From: Planococcus citri
Taxonomy: Eukaryota > Arthropoda > Insecta > Hemiptera > Pseudococcidae
Reading direction: 5' to 3'
Assembly: GCF_950023065.1 (NCBI RefSeq)
Contig: NC_088678.1
Coordinates: 12,018,580-12,082,579, forward strand
Length of the DNA: 64,000 nt
Below are positions 60,101 to 64,000 of the stretch, one piece after another. The notes under the pieces were generated by a model. That model saw only the letters and a program-made list of their open reading frames with translations. It made no database searches and was not told where the DNA came from. How positions within the stretch are numbered: position 1 is the stretch's first letter; every line of letters begins with the position of its first letter. The translations under genes were made by a program, and so were the position numbers.

Positions 60101-63100
60101 ATGATATACAGCATCAGAATACCAAATGTTGGAACCATTCTAAACAAATGAATAACAGTCGTGGATTAAAAACAAAAAAAAAAACATGACAGGGGATCGA
60201 CCAAAAAAAAAGTCATTGTATTTTGATCAAATTCAGCAGAGACTTTCATTTTGAGTTGAACATTACTCAGCAATTTTTTTTAGCCCTGTAGATGCCCCTG
60301 GAGGAGAGGTATGAGCTCTCAAAGAAAGAGTATTTTCAAAAAAATCGTAATTTTTTCGTTCTAGACCCATACCCACTCTGTTTTGGGAAAAATGGCCCAA
60401 TCCCAAATTGAATGTTTGAAATTCGGCATTGATTTGTATACCTATGTATTATGTACTTTACATAATTTGGAACTGGTCCATTTTTCCCAAAACAGGTTGA
60501 GTGAGGACCAAAGCGAAAAAAACGATAATTTTTTCGAAAATTCTCCCTCTTTAAGGTTCCATTTCTCCTATCCAGAGTCACCTCCGGAGTTTAAATTTTT
60601 TCTGAGTAACTTTCAACTCAAAATGAGAGTTTCTGCTGAATTTGGTCAAAATCCGACAACTTTTTTCGCCCCCCTTTAATGCTTACCTTATCCATCTCAG
60701 CAGGACGTTGAAAATTAAAATCAACTTTCCACCTTTTGCAATTGGGATGAGATCATAATAAAACGTCAAAAATCCACTAATCATGAAGAAAGTGTCCACC
60801 AAACCAGGAACATGTACAAAGCTCATACTATAGTTCCTGTAAAACTGCAAAAAATTCCAATAGCTACTTATAATATGAGTACCTATAGTACCTACTTAAA
60901 TATTGAAATTGGATATCATATAAATAAGGCTGCGAGCTATACAAAATCCCATACTTCTTCTGTTCCGGTAGCATTCGTTGTGGGGTATCCGAGAGTATGC
61001 GAATACCGATGACAGAAAATTAAAAGCATCATGTTGGCAACTTTTGGGAAATGCAATGCTGCGTAGTCTTTGCCATCACTTCTCACCAAGTTCTCGAAAT
61101 TTCTGGTTATAGAAAATATTTTAGATGCTTCTTTGAGTAGATATTTAGTCGTATTTGATTCATCTGTTTCGTAGTAAAAACCACATAAAACCCATATTGA
61201 GAAAAAATCAAATTTCTTCAAGTTGAAATTTCTCAAAATTGAGAATTTTACTCTGCTTATGTGTACCTATCTGTATACGAGTACTAGGGTGGCCCACTTT
61301 TTTAAAACCCAAAATTTTTTGTTCTTCACCCTCTAGAGTTGTTCTCTATGACCAAAAAATAATTCCCTGAAAATTTGAGCAAAATCGATCAACATTAACA
61401 CGTGCCTGAAACGTACCAAAGTTTCAATAATATAGTAGCGCGTCACTAGTACATTTCCCACGGGCGCGACGCGGCACATAACGTAATCTCGCGCGTTCAG
61501 CTTCGAACGCTTTCACGAGTACCCCTACCTCCCACTCTATTCTCTCCAAGGCAGTTTTGATGTTGTTTTTTTTTAGCAATAATAAAAACACAATTTTTAT
61601 TTTGAAATGCACACGTTACATTTACCTACTTGAGCATTATTTTTTAAAACAATCTTCTAACTCGACAACCACATTTAAATTTCAGGGTTTCGCTTTTTTG
61701 CGATGGTCTGGGAATTTTGTTCTGTCCTCCTATAGTGGATTTTAGCCCCCCAATGAAGTTTTTCAGAGGTTTTCAACCCTACTTCCCCAATATTCGAATG
61801 GGGGCTGTCTCCTGAACCCCGCTAGAGTTAATCATATAAATATAGGAGTTTTTTGAATACCTATGATTCATGATAGGTATGAAGAAGAGTGAAAAGTCTT
61901 GAGTGTAAAACAGATATGACCCTCATGAATATTAAAGAGTAAGTATAAGTAACAGTTAGCAACTTTTCAGGAGAGAAAAATGAGATTTCAAGCCTGGTGA
62001 TTTTCTAGTGTAATGAGGAACACAATCGATACCATTATCATTAAGTAATACTTGACTGAAAACCAATCATTTCAATGGTATAACTCAACTTATACTGTTG
62101 AAGTTAAACTGTAAATGAACAAATTTGGACTTATATACCATTGAAATGAGTTGGATTTCTGATGATACAGTGTTGATTTTTGGAAAAAATTTTACATAGC
62201 TGGATTGAGCTCAGTCTCCAGAAACAGAAAATGTCAAAATCGCAAAATCGTCAAAAGTTGACGTACCTATACGCTTGATATTTGTGAGGGCCATAATATC
62301 AGTTATATACTTAATACTTTTCACTCTTTAATGGGTAGGGGAGTTCGAAGCGCCACCCCACCCGAATAATTTGAGGTCATGATTTATTTTCCTAGGCTTG
62401 TGTGAGGTCAAAACTGATGTAAAGAACGTATTCTATACCGATTATGACTCATAATCAAAAAATCCCCCATATTTTGATTGACTCTAGCGGGGTTCAGGAG
62501 ACAGCCCCCATTCGAATATTGGGGAAGTAGGGTTGAAAACCTCTGAAAAACTTCATTGGGGGGCTAAAATCCACTATAGGGGGGCAGAACAAAATTCCCA
62601 GACCATCGCAAAAAAGCGAAACCCCGAAATTTAAATGTGGTTGTCGAGTTAGAAGATTGTTTTAAAAAATAATGCTCGAGTAGGTAAATGTAACGTGTGC
62701 ATTTCAAAATAAAAATTGTGTTTTTATTATTGCTAAAAAAAAACAACACCAAAACTGCCTTGGAGAGAATAGAGTGGGAGGTAGGGGTACTCGTGAAAGC
62801 GTTCGAAGCTGAACGCGCGAGATTACGTTATGTGCCGCGTCGCGCCCGTGGGAAATGTACTAGTGACGCGCTACTATATTATTGAAACTTTGGTACGTTT
62901 CAGGCACGTGTTAATGTTGATCGATTTTGCTCAAATTTTCAGGGAATTATTTTTTGGTCATAGAGAACAACTCTAGGGGGTGAAGGATTTGAAAAACAAA
63001 ACAAAAAAAAATCATGTACAAATATGGGCCACCCTAACGAGTACGTACCATAATTTTCACATGTTGAAGTATCATACATGGTAGAACAAACTGAAATTAA

Positions 63101-63400
63101 GAATACTGCTTTTAACAACCACCTGAAATAAAGATCAGCTATTTCACAGTGTGCTTACAACGTTTATAAAATCCTCGTGACCAACCAAACAATGTTGTTT
63201 CCTTGAGAATAGACAAGCTCTTCTCTTACTTCACAAAGCAAATGGTTCACATTCACAGATATTTCAAGTCCATGAGTGGCGAATATTGGATTCAATGTTT
63301 TAACCAGAGAGATTTCTAAATCATTTGGTTTGCAAGATGACGGCATGCATATGGCAAATTTCAACTTCTTTCTGTCAACTCTAGCAGGATTTTCTTGGTA
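57134..63400 (-). CDS. NRF-6/acyltransferase-3 membrane protein, 3' part, with internal TGA
   Basis: Ten minus-strand exons: 63400-63230, 61266-60955, 60844-60687, 60139-59971, 59108-58915, 58800-58659, 58558-58369, 58271-58126, 57487-57372, 57245-57134. They total 1710 nt with phases all closing. The first exon is the end of an NRF domain (FAICMPSSC). The rest is an acyltransferase-3 domain: FCHRYSH, VDTFFMISGFLTFYY, LPYTGDGPLWN, CLIVSYYISADIQL, RCAPYLIGF, PLGRLTYSVFLLN and FVEAPVMNL, with about ten hydrophobic segments. The family acts in lipid or drug transport across epithelia. Upstream exons (signal peptide, NRF start) lie outside or were not found. An in-frame TGA at 60019-60021 (codon 254 of this part) sits where relatives have Trp in a CRxxWW motif; it is a nonsense mutation, assembly error or sign of decay. 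Confidence 0.88.
58812..58840. repeat. Poly(T) tract in an NRF intron
   Basis: More than twenty T in a row. Similar A/T runs lie at 59731-59754 and 56736-56757; they may be tails of short retroposed copies or simple slippage tracts. Confidence 0.7.
61277..63044. mobile_element. 1.75-kb foldback MITE with 8-bp duplication ACGAGTAC
   Basis: The element runs 61285-63036, starts TAGGGTGGCCCAC and ends GGGCCACCCTA. ACGAGTAC flanks it exactly (61277-61284, 63037-63044). The two arms, about 560 bp each (61285-61850 and 62465-63036), are near-identical inverted copies; the same 62-codon ORF appears on opposite strands in each (61612-61424 and 62697-62885), a chance reading frame of the arm. The 615-bp centre has no ORF. 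TAGGG ends and 8-bp duplications fit a hAT-type family. Confidence 0.93.
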
Positions 63401-63509
63401 CTACATGATAATAGGTATAGGTATAATGAAACGTGCATTATTAGCAACGTAAGCCAGAGGCAGAAGCAGGTAGGCTATTTGTTTCTGTTTTCGAGATACC
63501 TACTTATAT

Positions 63510-63963
63510 TAGGGTGGTTCTCATTTAGGTATACTTGGTGGAAACTCTTTTCTCGATTTTTTCTGATCGCAGCCCTCCTCCCAAAGTGCTTCCATGTGAT
63601 GAAAAAATAAATCCTATAAACTTTAAACTCTCTAAGTAAAAAAAAAGTGGTGCCAGATTGTCCCCCATCATTTTTTTTTAAATCAAAAAATGGAAAAGGA
63701 AGCAAAATTTGTCAATTTTTGATTTTTTTTTTCATTCAGCTCCCTCTTAGTATCCCCCATGAGAATTACAGGCTAGTTTAGTATTTATCTAGGTTGGATT
63801 AGTTCAAATCATTTCTGGCCCAAATGTTGCTCTTTTTACAACCCCCCCCCCACTTTTTTTCACTGAAGATAAAAACAAAATCCAGGAATTATTTTCTCAC
63901 CAAATGGAACAACCTTGGAGGGGGGGACAAAAAATCTCAAACTTATAAATAAGAGCCACCCTA
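63510..63963. mobile_element. 454-bp MITE with TAGGGTGG ends
   Basis: The ends are TAGGGTGGTTCTCATTTA at 63510 and its inverse (TAAATAAGAGCCACCCTA) at 63963, with about 15 of 18 positions paired. The terminal TAGGGTGG is shared with the 61285 element. An 8-bp duplication is not perfect (ACTTATAT left, TCTACTTT right), so it is older or wrongly bounded. Poly(C) and poly(G) runs lie inside. It probably sits in the intron upstream of the first visible NRF exon. Confidence 0.7.
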
Positions 63964-64000
63964 TCTACTTTACCATCATTATGGCTTCCCAAGCAGAAAT
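63964..64000 (-). other. Possible further NRF exon at the window edge
   Basis: On the minus strand the last bases read ISAWEAIMM, then a GTAAAG donor at about 63973. This could be the end of the preceding NRF exon, but it is too short to judge. Confidence 0.2.

Noticed and set aside
61424..62885. The same 62-residue ORF twice on opposite strands, suggesting a duplicated gene
   Set aside because: Both lie in the inverted arms of a MITE; the frame is a by-product of arm identity and has no family features.
1..64000. A CRISPR array, bacterial operon or prophage
   Set aside because: Spliced genes, poly(A) signals and retrotransposons show eukaryotic nuclear DNA; the tandem repeats have no spacer-repeat pattern of CRISPR type.

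Overview
This window is nuclear DNA from an animal, most likely an insect. It is AT-rich and gene-sparse. The genes have many introns with GT..AG borders, splice phases that close exactly, and AATAAA signals. Two secreted GH13 maltases of the insect type, an R1-like retrotransposon and scattered TAGGTACCTA-type motifs suggest a sap-feeding hemipteran such as a mealybug or aphid relative; the species call is inference.

Layout. 1-5.7 kb is A-rich decayed sequence with direct repeats and some GC-richer islands of unknown origin. 6.1-10.3 kb is a satellite built on paired palindromes (core TCGTTCGCGAACGA). It is interrupted at 10.33-15.51 kb by a minus-strand R1/TRAS-like non-LTR retrotransposon with a poly(A) tail and a perfect 15-bp target duplication; both its ORFs are damaged. 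16.7-31.5 kb (+) is a four-exon gene for a 338-residue SH2 adaptor with a tensin-like SH2 domain. Its large introns hold a 3.6-kb GCTAGC-rich foldback element, which itself contains a MITE-like repeat. 34.6-44.8 kb and 45.9-50.9 kb (+) are tandem maltase genes, each with ten exons that join in frame (584 and 583 residues). Intron 7 of the first copy carries a 7.2-kb insertion with long inverted repeats; nested in it are an 846-bp hAT-type MITE, a 989-bp palindrome-bearing element with a GC-rich hairpin island, a tRNA-derived SINE and degenerate tandem repeats. 53.2-54.7 kb (-) is a complete six-exon EIPR1 (TSSC1) homologue of 360 residues. 57.1-63.4 kb (-) is the 3' part of a nose-resistant-to-fluoxetine (NRF/acyltransferase-3) gene. 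Its exons join in frame except for one TGA in the acyltransferase domain, and its first intron in the window holds a 1.75-kb foldback MITE with a perfect 8-bp target duplication.

How the genes relate. The two maltases are a recent tandem pair and probably act in the gut lumen on sucrose or maltose. The SH2 adaptor, EIPR1 and NRF genes are unrelated housekeeping or membrane genes. Most of the remaining sequence is mobile-element and repeat derived, and comparing the two maltase copies dates and delimits several insertions directly, because one copy preserves the empty site.
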